Shown here in pieces: positions 1-7,391 of a DNA stretch of 40,646 nt. The translations under genes and the position numbers were made by a program. Source of the DNA: Clostridia bacterium. GTDB lineage: Bacteria > Bacillota > Clostridia > Christensenellales > UBA1242. Location of the stretch: contig JAGBFI010000022.1 of NCBI GenBank assembly GCA_017936585.1, forward strand, positions 1 to 40,646. Reading direction: 5' to 3'. The notes beneath the pieces were generated by a model. That model searched no databases. It worked only from the letters and a program-made list of their open reading frames with translations, and was not told the origin of the DNA. The first letter of the stretch is position 1; each line of letters opens with the position of its first letter.

Positions 1-113
1 AAATTGATTTAGAATTTAATCAGAGCATGACAAAATTAATAATAAAGAAAGTAAAATAGTTTTATTCTCAATAAACATTCCTCCTTGCATTAAGTGCATC
101 AAATTAAATGTGT

Positions 114-137
114 AAAAAAGCAGTTCTTTTGAACCGC
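114..137 (-). terminator. Intrinsic terminator, second one downstream of tRNA-Glu
   Basis: Read on the minus strand, a 7-bp stem (GCGGTTC / GAACTGC, one G-U pair) with an AAAA loop is followed at once by six T residues. It lies about 95 nt beyond the 3' end of tRNA-Glu, after a first terminator-like hairpin, and probably acts as a backup stop. Nothing coding is visible between the two hairpins. The leftmost 113 bases hold no gene I can support. Confidence 0.6.
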
Positions 138-180
138 ATCAAAAATCTTTTAAATCTCTTCGCAAAATTGTTTGAGATAA

Positions 181-226
181 AGAAAAAGACACTATCTATC
201 CATTTTTTCAGGGGTTCGATAATGTC
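181..226 (-). terminator. Terminator-like hairpin directly downstream of tRNA-Glu
   Basis: On the minus strand GACATTATC pairs with GATAGTGTC (9 bp with one G-U), followed by TTTTTCT. The loop is long (21 nt) and contains a 13-nt stretch, 208-220, that is the exact reverse complement of the T-arm region of the adjacent tRNA (249-261). The stem lies within 6 nt of the tRNA CCA end, as expected for a tRNA trailer and terminator. Confidence 0.55.
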
Positions 227-231
227 TCTAT

Positions 232-306
232 TGGTAGTCCCAAGGGGAATCGAACCCCTGATTCCGCCGTGAGAGGGCGGCGTCTTAACCGCTTGACCAT
301 GGGACC
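232..306 (-). tRNA. tRNA-Glu (anticodon CTC)
   Basis: The minus strand folds as a 75-nt tRNA with an encoded CCA. The acceptor is GGTCCCA with TGGGACT (G1-U72), discriminator A. The D-arm is GTC-AAGCGGTTAA-GAC, and the anticodon stem CCGCC/GGCGG surrounds loop CTCTCAC, giving anticodon CTC, which reads GAG (Glu). The T-arm is AGGGG-TTCGATT-CCCCT. It has its own promoter upstream (327-355) and terminator-like hairpins downstream, so it appears to be a single-gene transcript. The fold is complete, with no sign of an intron or truncation. Confidence 0.95.
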
Positions 307-326
307 GTTTTTTGTTGGACCCTCAT

Positions 327-355
327 ATAATAACATTTAATTCAAAAAAAATCAA
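327..355 (-). promoter_or_regulatory. Sigma-A-type promoter of tRNA-Glu
   Basis: On the minus strand a -35 TTGATT (350-355) and a -10 TATTAT (327-332) are separated by exactly 17 bp. The -10 ends about 20 nt before the first base of the mature tRNA, leaving a short 5' leader for RNase P to remove. Confidence 0.75.
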
Positions 356-496
356 TAAATTTTTCGGTTATTTTTTCAAAGCGATCAAAAATCTTCAAAA
401 ATCAGTCGTTTTTTGATTAAAAAATCTGTTTTTTGTCAACAATGTTCAAACCTACAAAAAAATTTCAAAATTTTTAAATATTTTTCAACTTTTAAC

Positions 497-525
497 TTGT
501 CTTTTTTTTGTGAAAGTGTTAAAAT
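497..525 (+). promoter_or_regulatory. Promoter of the MarR-type regulator gene
   Basis: A -35 TTGTCT (497-502), 17-bp spacer and -10 TAAAAT (520-525) lie 27 nt upstream of the ATG at 553. A GGGAG ribosome-binding site sits at 541-545. The AT-rich stretch 307-496 between this promoter and the tRNA promoter holds no gene that I can support. Confidence 0.65.
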
Positions 526-552
526 GATTTGGATTTTTAAGGGAGACAGAAA

Positions 553-969
553 ATGGCTTTAAAAAAGAAATTTAACAGCATCTACAAAAAATTTAAGCTT
601 ATGCTTTATCGCAATATGTTCAAGCGCATCAAAGACAAGGAAGAAACTCTTTCTTCAACAGAATACTTTTGCCTTGAATGCATTTATCTTATGGATAAAC
701 CAACAATTTCTCAGTTTGCTGCATTTTTGGATATTTCCTCACCAAATGCAACATATAAAGTGAAAACCTTAATCAAAAAAGGTTTCATCCAAAAAGAAAA
801 ATCCAAGAATGATGGCAGAGAATATTTGCTTATTCCAACACAAAAATTCTTTGACATTTATGAAAATAAAGAAGAAGACATAAGCGTGAAAGAAATCAAG
901 CAAAACTTGACAAAAGATGACAGTAAAAAAGTTGAAAAACTTATGAAAATTCTCACTGACAAAGCATAA
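553..969 (+). CDS. MarR-family-like winged-helix transcriptional regulator
   Basis: This 138-residue protein is the right size for a MarR-type regulator. Residues ~34-90 read as a winged helix: a helix ending near LSSTEYFCLECIY, then ISQFAAFLDISSPNATYKVKTLIKKGFI as the helix-turn-helix with recognition helix, then a basic wing (KEKSKNDGREYLL). The ends are helical and lysine-rich, consistent with dimerisation helices. It has its own promoter and a GGGAG site 7 nt before ATG, and a strong terminator follows, so it is monocistronic. It faces away from the tRNA and converges on glmM, so its target cannot be read from context. Fold assignment is from motif pattern; ligand and operator are unknown. 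Confidence 0.75.
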   Translation: MALKKKFNSIYKKFKLMLYRNMFKRIKDKEETLSSTEYFCLECIYLMDKPTISQFAAFLDISSPNATYKVKTLIKKGFIQKEKSKNDGREYLLIPTQKFFDIYENKEEDISVKEIKQNLTKDDSKKVEKLMKILTDKA

Positions 970-998
970 AAACCACAAAGTTGTGGTTTTTATTTTTT
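969..998 (+). terminator. Intrinsic terminator of the MarR-type gene
   Basis: AAAACCACAA pairs with TTGTGGTTTT around a very short turn directly after the stop codon. It is followed by a T-rich tail (TTTTATTTTTT) on the plus strand. Confidence 0.8.
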
Positions 999-1087
999 AC
1001 TTTCATTTGGAAAGAGCGCTTTGACTTTGCCAGAAAAAACTTGAATGGAAAGGAAATCTCCTCGCCAATATTTTTGAAATTCTTGAC

Positions 1088-2383
1088 TTAAACTTTCTCA
1101 ATCAGAATTTTGATTTGCTCAACAAATTTTTCCGCCTCGTCCTTGTTTGGATGTTCCACCATGATTCTCACTTTGTCCTCCGTCCCACTTGCACGCAGCA
1201 TCACTCTGCCCGCCGGGGCAATTTCGTTTGAAATTTTGGTGATAAGTTTGCAAAGTTCCTCGTTGTTCATCACCTTGATTTTGTCTTTCACAGACAAACT
1301 TAAATTGCATTGCGGAACAAGCTGAGCATCAAAAAGCTCTTCCAAAGACTTTCCGGTGTTTTTGATTATCTCGCAAATTTTCAGTGAAGTCAAAATGCCG
1401 TCACCGGTCTGCGCGTGTGACTTGATGATGATATGCCCTGATTGCTCCCCTCCAAGCGTGAGGTTCATTTTTTCCATTGCCTCAATCACGTATTTGTCGC
1501 CAATATCAGTGCGAATAAGGTTGATTTTGTGTCGATTCAGCCCCACCATAATTCCACTGTTTGTGTGACTGGTTCCAACAACAGTGTTTGCAAAAAGAAG
1601 TTCCCGATTTCGCATCTGCGTTGCCAAGATGTAAAGCAATTTGTCTCCATCAAAAACCTTTCCATTGCCGTCCACAGCAATCACCCTGTCGGAGTCACCG
1701 TCATATGCAAATCCAATGTCCGCCTTCAACTTTACAACTTTGCTTGCCAAATTTTCAACAAACAAACATCCACACCTGTCGTTTATTTTTCTTCCATTAT
1801 GCTTGCATGAAAGTTTGACAACCTTTGCACCTAAACTTTGGAAAACCATTGGTGCCATTTTGTACGCCGCCCCGTTGCTGGCATCAAGACAAATTGTCAT
1901 TCCATCCAATCGACATCCAACGCTGCTTCTAAGGTGTCCGGCATATTTTTTGTGCAACGCCAAAATCTCCACAAAGTTCCCACAAGAATCAGCGATATAG
2001 TTATTTTTGAAAAATTCCTCCAAAAAATTCTCCACACTATCACCAAGTTTTCGTCCTGTGTGGTCAAAAATTTTGATTCCGTTATAGTTCGCCGGATTGT
2101 GCGAAGCAGTGATGATCACTCCAAAATCAAACTTTTCGCTTTCCGTCAGATAGGAAATTCCCGCCGTTGGAATTATTCCAACACTTGTCACGCTTCCGCC
2201 GCCTTGCACAACGCCTGCCGCCACCGACAACATCAAAGCATCTGCCGAACAACGCGTGTCATGTCCAATCACCACACGCGGATTTGTTTTTATTTGCGAA
2301 AGTGCATTCCCCACCGAAAAGGCGAGATCACAGGTGAGAGTTTTTCCATATTCACCTCTTATTCCATCAGTTCCAAAATACAT
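1088..2383 (-). CDS. glmM: Phosphoglucosamine mutase GlmM
   Basis: Converts glucosamine-6-phosphate to glucosamine-1-phosphate, the step leading to UDP-GlcNAc for peptidoglycan. The 431-residue protein has all signature loops of the alpha-phosphohexomutase family: FGTDGIRG at the N-terminus, the phosphoserine loop TASHNP (~92-97, catalytic Ser ~94), the metal loop DGDSDR (~228-233), the sugar loop GGEQSGH (~311-317) and the C-terminal phosphate-binding RASGTED. It is slightly shorter than the usual ~445-450 residues. GGAGG lies 4 nt before the ATG. It sits alone between convergent MarR and an upstream terminator rather than in a cdaA-ybbR-glmM operon. Function is secure from the motifs. Confidence 0.95.
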   Translation of the reverse strand: MYFGTDGIRGEYGKTLTCDLAFSVGNALSQIKTNPRVVIGHDTRCSADALMLSVAAGVVQGGGSVTSVGIIPTAGISYLTESEKFDFGVIITASHNPANYNGIKIFDHTGRKLGDSVENFLEEFFKNNYIADSCGNFVEILALHKKYAGHLRSSVGCRLDGMTICLDASNGAAYKMAPMVFQSLGAKVVKLSCKHNGRKINDRCGCLFVENLASKVVKLKADIGFAYDGDSDRVIAVDGNGKVFDGDKLLYILATQMRNRELLFANTVVGTSHTNSGIMVGLNRHKINLIRTDIGDKYVIEAMEKMNLTLGGEQSGHIIIKSHAQTGDGILTSLKICEIIKNTGKSLEELFDAQLVPQCNLSLSVKDKIKVMNNEELCKLITKISNEIAPAGRVMLRASGTEDKVRIMVEHPNKDEAEKFVEQIKILIEKV

Positions 2384-2569
2384 AAAGCCTCCAAATCTTA
2401 CTTTCTCATCTTATATATGAAAAAAATCTGCAAAAGGTGAAACCCCTTTGACAATTCAGCAAATCTTTGAAAGCAAAAAAATAAAGGGAGTGTAAAAACA
2501 AAAATTGAAAACAGGAAATATCAACACAAAGCAAAAATTAAAAGCACGGCAAGAAAAAAAAACGAAAAA

Positions 2570-2602
2570 CAAAAAAAACAACCTTGTCATTTTGACAAGG
2601 TT
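2570..2602 (-). terminator. Intrinsic terminator ending the def-to-HAD operon
   Basis: On the minus strand AACCTTGTCA pairs with TGACAAGGTT (10 bp, AAA loop), followed by a TTTTTTTT tract. The left arm includes the TGA stop codon of the HAD gene (2587-2589), so the hairpin overlaps the coding end. The space 2384-2569 between here and glmM carries only the glmM leader. Confidence 0.85.
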
Positions 2603-3228
2603 TTAAATTCGCCGCAATCAAGCATTCCGTTCTCTTCAATATATCCGTAAATTTGGTTGAAATCTCCGCCAAAATGCAAGGTTTGCAACCCCATATTTTG
2701 TGCGGGAACAATGTCGTCATCATAGCTGTTTCCAATCATCAAAATTTCTTCGGGCTTAAGCTTCGATTTTTTCAAAATTCTCATATAAGAATCCTCTTTT
2801 GATGTGTCTTTGACAATATTGAAATACTCAACCCCTTTGAAAAGCTTAAGATTGAAGCCGTACAGTTTTGTGTAGTGTTTTATGTAATTTTTCTGTGACA
2901 TTGTTGCAAAATAGATGTCAAATTTTCCTCTCAATTTCTCAAAAAATGCCGTTGGCAGCGTTTTCACATCTTTTGATGAATGAACAAAGATGTTTTGGTT
3001 GTATGTTCTGCGAAGTTTTCTCAAATTCAACTTTTCTTTTCTGAAAAGGTCTGCAATGCATTTCAAACTTTTGGCGTGCGTAAAGTTGTTTCTTTTGACA
3101 ATTTCATTGTATTTCCCTTCATCGCCAATCGCCTTGATTGCCAGCATCTTTTCGAACTCAATATATCCTTCCCAAACATCGCCAACATACATTGTGTCGT
3201 CGAAATCAAATATTATCGCCTTTATCAT
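2587..3228 (-). CDS. HAD-superfamily hydrolase (phosphatase-like)
   Basis: A 213-residue protein when started at the ATG at 3228, which has AAAGGA 8 nt upstream. An upstream in-frame start would overlap rpe and lacks support. Motif I is DFDDTMY near residues 8-14 (two catalytic Asp). A helical cap with many charged residues follows, then motif II (FATMSQKN), a lysine region for motif III, and motif IV MIGNSYDDDIVPA. These are the four HAD motifs of a small-molecule phosphatase such as a phosphoglycolate- or nucleotide-type enzyme. It closes the def-fmt-rlmN-rsgA-rpe operon, where B. subtilis has thiN after rpe. The substrate cannot be inferred. Confidence 0.8.
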   Translation of the reverse strand: MIKAIIFDFDDTMYVGDVWEGYIEFEKMLAIKAIGDEGKYNEIVKRNNFTHAKSLKCIADLFRKEKLNLRKLRRTYNQNIFVHSSKDVKTLPTAFFEKLRGKFDIYFATMSQKNYIKHYTKLYGFNLKLFKGVEYFNIVKDTSKEDSYMRILKKSKLKPEEILMIGNSYDDDIVPAQNMGLQTLHFGGDFNQIYGYIEENGMLDCGEFKTLSK

Positions 3229-3241
3229 ATAAGTATCCTTT

Positions 3242-3910
3242 TTATTCGTGTTCTTTGAGTGCAGCCACCGCTTCCTTTCTGTTTTTACTTTCATAAACAA
3301 AGCTTCCGCTCACCAAGATATCCGCCCCGCAGTCAATCAAGCGTTTTGAGTTTTTGTCGTTCACTCCGCCGTCAACCTCAATCTTAAATCTGAGGTTGTT
3401 GTTTCGTTTAAATTCGTCCACTTCTTTCACTTTGTCAAAAGTCTCTTCAAGCAAAGTTTGCCCGCTTTTGCCAGGCTCAACAGCCATAACAAGCACCAAA
3501 TCGCACCCAAACACAAAAGAGCGAATTTCTTTGAACGGTGTTGATGGTTTGAAAGAAATCCCCGCCAGCACATTATGTTCTTGAATGAACTTGAGCGCCT
3601 CAACTAAGTTTTCCTTGCTCTCAAACGCCTCATAGTGCAATGTGATGATGTTGGCTCCCGCTTGGATATATTTGATGATATCCTCACTTGGCTCGTCAAC
3701 CATCAAATGCACATCAAGCATAATCAAACTGTTGCGATTGATGTTTTTGACAAGGTTGAAATCATAGGTGTTTTTCTGAACGAAATTGTCGCTCATGATG
3801 TCGCAATGCAAAAAGTCTGCAATCCCTTGCATTTTCTTTGCATATTCGATTATGTTTTGATAGTCGCTGATTGGGTCAGTTGAAACTGAAACATCCACAT
3901 TTTTTTTCAT
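3242..3910 (-). CDS. rpe: Ribulose-phosphate 3-epimerase
   Basis: Interconverts ribulose-5-phosphate and xylulose-5-phosphate in the pentose phosphate pathway, so it works with the transketolase at 32609. The 222-residue TIM barrel shows the usual metal and active-site blocks: SVSTD near the start, HCDIM (~35-39), LDVHLMV (~66-72), MAVEPGKSGQ and EVDGGVN. Two blocks are divergent. The usual DIMDGHFVPN reads DIMSDNFVQK, and VNPGFGGQ reads VEPGKSGQ. The metal ligands (His/Asp of HCD, His of HLM, Asp of DGG) are present, so the enzyme is probably active. It lies between rsgA and the HAD gene, matching the conserved rsgA-rpe order of Firmicutes. Confidence 0.88.
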   Translation of the reverse strand: MKKNVDVSVSTDPISDYQNIIEYAKKMQGIADFLHCDIMSDNFVQKNTYDFNLVKNINRNSLIMLDVHLMVDEPSEDIIKYIQAGANIITLHYEAFESKENLVEALKFIQEHNVLAGISFKPSTPFKEIRSFVFGCDLVLVMAVEPGKSGQTLLEETFDKVKEVDEFKRNNNLRFKIEVDGGVNDKNSKRLIDCGADILVSGSFVYESKNRKEAVAALKEHE

Positions 3911-3965
3911 TTTTTATCTCCCATGCTATGATAATATCAAAATTAGGTCGCAATTTTCAAATAAA

Positions 3966-4814
3966 TCAATACTTTTTCAGAATTTTTTGCATCTCAACAA
4001 GTTTTTTGTAATTTTCGTGTCTTGATTTTGCAATCTTTCCCGCTTTCACAGCTTTGCAAACCCCGCAATCCTTGTCGCTTATGTGCATGCAAGAAGAATA
4101 TTTGCATTCCGCCGCATATGGTAAAAAGTCCACAAAATATTGCTTCGTTTCACGCTCGTCAAGTTCCAAAAGCCCTTCGTCAAGTTTCGAAAAACCGGCG
4201 GTGTCCGCCAAAAATTTGTCCTTTCCAAATTTATAAAGTTGCACAACTCTTGTCGTCTGTTTTCCGCGTTCAATCTTCTTACTGAAAGTGTCAACTTCGG
4301 CAATTTGACTTTTTGTAAGTGCATTTATGATTGAAGATTTGCCAACGGCACTCTGCCCTGCAAGCACACAAATTCCTTTGATGTGTTTCTTGACTTTTTC
4401 AACGCTGTCATCAAAACTTGAGAAAACAAGTGTTTTGACAATGCCTTTGTAGGTCTTTTCAATTTCTTTGCAGAATTTTTCATCCAAATCCACCTTGTTT
4501 ACACACAAAATTGGTTGAATGGAGTTGAGCGTGCAGAAAATCAAAAGTTTGTCCACTGTGTATAAATCCGCCCTTGGAATTGGCGCCACCACGATGAACA
4601 TTTTGTCAATATTTGCAACTGGTGGGCGAATAAGCAAATTCCTGCGCTCCTTAATTTTGCAGATGGCGTTGTCCTCATCCAAAGAAACATTGTCACCCAC
4701 AAAAATTCCTTCCTTTTTGAGATTCTTGCGAGCAATACAGGTTTTAGTCTCACCGTTTTCAAACTCGACAGTGAAAAGATTTGCTTGTTTTTTCAGAATC
4801 AGTCCGTCACGCAT
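3966..4814 (-). CDS. rsgA: Ribosome small subunit-dependent GTPase RsgA
   Basis: A circularly permuted GTPase that checks late 30S subunit maturation. The 282-residue protein starts at an ATG overlapping the rlmN stop (ATGCGTGA), with GGGAGG 5 nt upstream. An N-terminal OB-fold region (~1-65) is followed by the permuted GTPase order: NKVD (G4) first, then GQSAVGKSS (G1) and DTAGF (G3). A C-terminal zinc knuckle has Cys/His in a C-x4-C-x-H-x6-C pattern. It is translationally coupled to rlmN. In B. subtilis prpC and prkC lie between rlmN and rsgA; here the two genes overlap directly, so the PASTA kinase pair is absent from this locus. Confidence 0.93.
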   Translation of the reverse strand: MRDGLILKKQANLFTVEFENGETKTCIARKNLKKEGIFVGDNVSLDEDNAICKIKERRNLLIRPPVANIDKMFIVVAPIPRADLYTVDKLLIFCTLNSIQPILCVNKVDLDEKFCKEIEKTYKGIVKTLVFSSFDDSVEKVKKHIKGICVLAGQSAVGKSSIINALTKSQIAEVDTFSKKIERGKQTTRVVQLYKFGKDKFLADTAGFSKLDEGLLELDERETKQYFVDFLPYAAECKYSSCMHISDKDCGVCKAVKAGKIAKSRHENYKKLVEMQKILKKY

Positions 4815-5835
4815 TTTCGCCTCCCACTTTGTTGCGAAGTTGCCCACACGCACCTTCAATATCTTCACCCATTGTTCTTCTGACAGTGGCAGAGATTCCC
4901 ATCTTTTCAAGCTGTCCCGCAATTTGATAGGCTTTCTTTCGAGTCACACCCATCAATTTCTTTTCTTTGACAGAATTGAGTGGAATCAAATTGACATGGC
5001 AAGAACGCCCTTTCAAAATCGAGGCAAGCTCTCTGATACACTCCGGCTTATCATTCACCCCCTCAATGAGGGAATATTCAATGCAAATTCTTCTGCCAGT
5101 TTTGTCGAAATAATAGTCACACCCTTTCAAAATTTCCTCAATCTTGTAGGCATTTGCGATTGGCATGATTGTTTTTCTGAGTTCGTCATTTGGCGCGTGC
5201 AGCGAAATTGTCAGCGTCACAGAAAAGCCATCATCGGCAAGTTTATATATGTTTGGAACAAGTCCGCAAGTTGAAAGTGAAATGTTTCGTTGGCTGATGT
5301 TTAACCCTTCAGGTGCAGAAGCAAGTCTCAAAAACTTTGCCACATTTTCATAGTTGTCGAGCGGTTCCCCACAGCCCATAAGCACCACATTTGTCACTTG
5401 ACGAGTCTTCAAATCTCCGCCTAAAATGCGGTTAAAATATAAAATCTGCAACAAGATTTCGCCCGGCGTCAAATTCCTTTTCAATCCATTGAGTGTGGAA
5501 GCACAAAATTTGCATCCCATTCTGCATCCAACTTGAGTTGAAACGCAGACTGTGTAACCATATTTATAACTCAAAAGCACGCTTTCAACAATGCTGCCGT
5601 CAGCCAGTTTGATTGCGATTTTTTGAGTACCATCTTTGGACTTCAAGTGTGCCACAATTTCATATGAAAAATATTCGTCCTTAATTTTTTCCTTAAACGC
5701 CTTTGGCAGATTGGAAATTTCATCAAGGTTTTTAAGCAATGTGCAAGCTTCAAAAAGCTGTTTTGCCCTAAATTTAGGCTCGTTCAGGGTTGCAACATAT
5801 TCTTCCACTTCAGCAAAATTCAAATCCAAAATCAT
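4807..5835 (-). CDS. rlmN: 23S rRNA/tRNA adenine-C2 methyltransferase RlmN
   Basis: A radical-SAM enzyme that methylates C2 of A2503 in 23S rRNA and A37 of some tRNAs. The 342-residue form starts at the ATG at 5835, which overlaps the fmt stop in an ATGA arrangement. The longer in-frame extension runs into fmt coding sequence and is unlikely. The radical-SAM cluster motif CRMGCKFC (CxxxCxxC) lies near residue 107, and a GCGEPLDN motif follows. The C-terminal Cys in GACGQLR is the expected methyl-carrying cysteine, and a further Cys lies near GVNDKPEC. Length and motifs fit the family well. Confidence 0.94.
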   Translation of the reverse strand: MILDLNFAEVEEYVATLNEPKFRAKQLFEACTLLKNLDEISNLPKAFKEKIKDEYFSYEIVAHLKSKDGTQKIAIKLADGSIVESVLLSYKYGYTVCVSTQVGCRMGCKFCASTLNGLKRNLTPGEILLQILYFNRILGGDLKTRQVTNVVLMGCGEPLDNYENVAKFLRLASAPEGLNISQRNISLSTCGLVPNIYKLADDGFSVTLTISLHAPNDELRKTIMPIANAYKIEEILKGCDYYFDKTGRRICIEYSLIEGVNDKPECIRELASILKGRSCHVNLIPLNSVKEKKLMGVTRKKAYQIAGQLEKMGISATVRRTMGEDIEGACGQLRNKVGGENA

Positions 5836-6746
5836 GCGTCCACCACCTTTGCTTTGAAGCGGAATCCGTTTAGGAAACTCACCGCATCCATGGCTTTGCC
5901 TCCCGCGGCTTGACATCTCAGAATTTCAAAAACCCCGTCCTTGGCTTGAATGAGAAACTTCTTTTTGTTTGGGATGATTTCTCCAACATTTGCATCTGTG
6001 GTCATGTCTGCAACTTTTGCTTTGAAAACCTTTATGCGGTCGCCACCGATGAAGAGATATGCCACTGGGCTTTCCGCAAACGCACGCACCTTGTTGACAA
6101 GGCTTTCCACGCTGGCGGAAAAATCCAGAAGACCGTCCTCCTTTTGAATGAGTTTGACAAAGGTCGCCTTTGCCCCATCTTGAGGTGTTCTTTGAGCAGT
6201 TCCGTTTTCGATTTTATCAATTGTTTCAAGCAAAAGGTCAGCCCCCACAAGTGCAAGTCTGTCCAAAAGCGAAACATAGTCCTCTTCGTCCAGAATTTCC
6301 ACCTCTTTTTGGACATAAACATCGCCGTCATCCATTCCAACTTCCGTTTTCATGATTGAAACTCCTGTCACCTTGTCACCATTCAAAAGTGCGGACTGAA
6401 TTGGGGTTGAACCGCGATATTTTGGCAGAAGCGAAGGATGAACATTTATGCAAAGTTTCAAGTCCAAAAGTGTCTTGGGCAAAATTTTGCCGTATGACGC
6501 CGTCACAAACAAATCACAGTCGATGTTTTTGAAATCCTCAATATGCTCTGACAGTTTTTCGAATTGAAAAACTTGCAAGCCATTTTGCCTTGCCATTTCA
6601 ACAATATGTGGAGAAGTCATCTTGCCGCCGCGTCCTGCTGGCTTGTCATTTTGACAAACAACCCCAACAACCTCATGCTTTGAAGCAAGCAAATTCTCCA
6701 AAATGAGTTCTGCAAATTTTGGTGTTCCAAAAAACAAAATCTTCAT
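5832..6746 (-). CDS. fmt: Methionyl-tRNA formyltransferase
   Basis: Formylates initiator Met-tRNA, pairing with the deformylase encoded just upstream. The 304-residue protein starts at the ATG at 6746, whose A is shared with the def TGA stop (TGATG). GGAG lies 7 nt upstream. A TTG codon one triplet earlier is a poorer choice. Motifs: KILFFGTPKFAE at the N-terminus, the formyl-tetrahydrofolate loop with NVHPSLLPKYRGSTPIQ (catalytic Asn-His and the SLLPKYRG signature), and a C-terminal OB-like domain from about residue 205. Order and coupling with def are as in most bacteria. Confidence 0.95.
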   Translation of the reverse strand: MKILFFGTPKFAELILENLLASKHEVVGVVCQNDKPAGRGGKMTSPHIVEMARQNGLQVFQFEKLSEHIEDFKNIDCDLFVTASYGKILPKTLLDLKLCINVHPSLLPKYRGSTPIQSALLNGDKVTGVSIMKTEVGMDDGDVYVQKEVEILDEEDYVSLLDRLALVGADLLLETIDKIENGTAQRTPQDGAKATFVKLIQKEDGLLDFSASVESLVNKVRAFAESPVAYLFIGGDRIKVFKAKVADMTTDANVGEIIPNKKKFLIQAKDGVFEILRCQAAGGKAMDAVSFLNGFRFKAKVVDA

Positions 6747-7222
6747 CAAATAACTCCGTTTTCTTTTTTATATTTTCTGCCCTCTTCCGTCAAGTCGACA
6801 AAGAGAACGCCGTCCAAGTGATCCATTTCGTGACATACGCAACGTGCGAGATAGTCCTCCGCCTCAAATTCAAACTCGTTGCCATTACGGTCGAACGCTC
6901 TGATTTTCACATATCTTGGCCTTGGCACGTCGCAATAAAACCCCGGAACACTCAAACAACCTTCCGCATCACTCACCTTTCCCTTTGTTTTGAGGATTTG
7001 AGGGTTGATGATTTCCAAATATTCCCCTTCCTCAAGCTCGATGATGATTGCACGTCTAAGCACTCCCACTTGAACAGCTGCAATGCCAACACCCTTTCTT
7101 TCAATCATGGTTGTTTTCATGTCGTCAAGAAGAACCACCAAAGACTCATCAAATGCCAAAACCGGCTTTGATTTTTTTCTCAATGTGTCATTTCCCAAAA
7201 CAACGATCTTGCGTGTTGCCAT
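6746..7222 (-). CDS. def: Peptide deformylase
   Basis: Removes the N-formyl group from nascent proteins. The 158-residue metalloenzyme has all three family motifs: GVGIAAVQVG (motif 1), EGCLSVPG (motif 2, metal-binding Cys) and CHEMDHLDG (motif 3, HExxH with two metal His). AAGGAG lies 8 nt before the ATG. It is the first gene of the def-fmt-rlmN-rsgA-rpe-HAD run and has a likely promoter at 7249-7276. It follows priA after a 169-nt gap, so it may be transcribed from its own promoter and from upstream. Confidence 0.95.
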   Translation of the reverse strand: MATRKIVVLGNDTLRKKSKPVLAFDESLVVLLDDMKTTMIERKGVGIAAVQVGVLRRAIIIELEEGEYLEIINPQILKTKGKVSDAEGCLSVPGFYCDVPRPRYVKIRAFDRNGNEFEFEAEDYLARCVCHEMDHLDGVLFVDLTEEGRKYKKENGVI

Positions 7223-7248
7223 ATCTTTTCTCCTTTATATGTAAGTTG

Positions 7249-7276
7249 TATATAATCAAAATTCTGAAAACTCCAA
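7249..7276 (-). promoter_or_regulatory. Probable promoter for the def operon
   Basis: On the minus strand TTGGAG (7271-7276), a 16-bp spacer and TATATA (7249-7254) lie 27 nt before the def ATG. In the same gap, around 7348-7370, is an inverted repeat (TTTTGCCA ... TGGCAAAA) without a T-tail. Nothing else was seen between def and priA. Confidence 0.5.
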
Positions 7277-7391
7277 AAAAACAATTTTCGGTGGCTTAGA
7301 ATCCTTCACCCGCACCCTATAAGTTTGAAAACAAATGCAAGGGAGCAACTTTTGCCAAGACTTTGGCAAAATAAGCAAGGCATGCAGTTTT

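Noticed and set aside
17..88. Tiny minus-strand frame with AAGGAGG just before an ATG near 79
   Set aside because: The AGGAGG sits only 1 nt from the ATG and the frame ends after about 19 codons of AT-rich sequence; no support for a product.
2384..2569. Defined promoter or riboswitch for glmM
   Set aside because: A TTGCAG and TATATA-like hexamers exist, but spacing is poor and no glmS-type ribozyme or other known leader fold is visible.
4519..5274. 251-codon open frame on the plus strand
   Set aside because: Antisense to rsgA and rlmN, both well supported; no domain or start signal.
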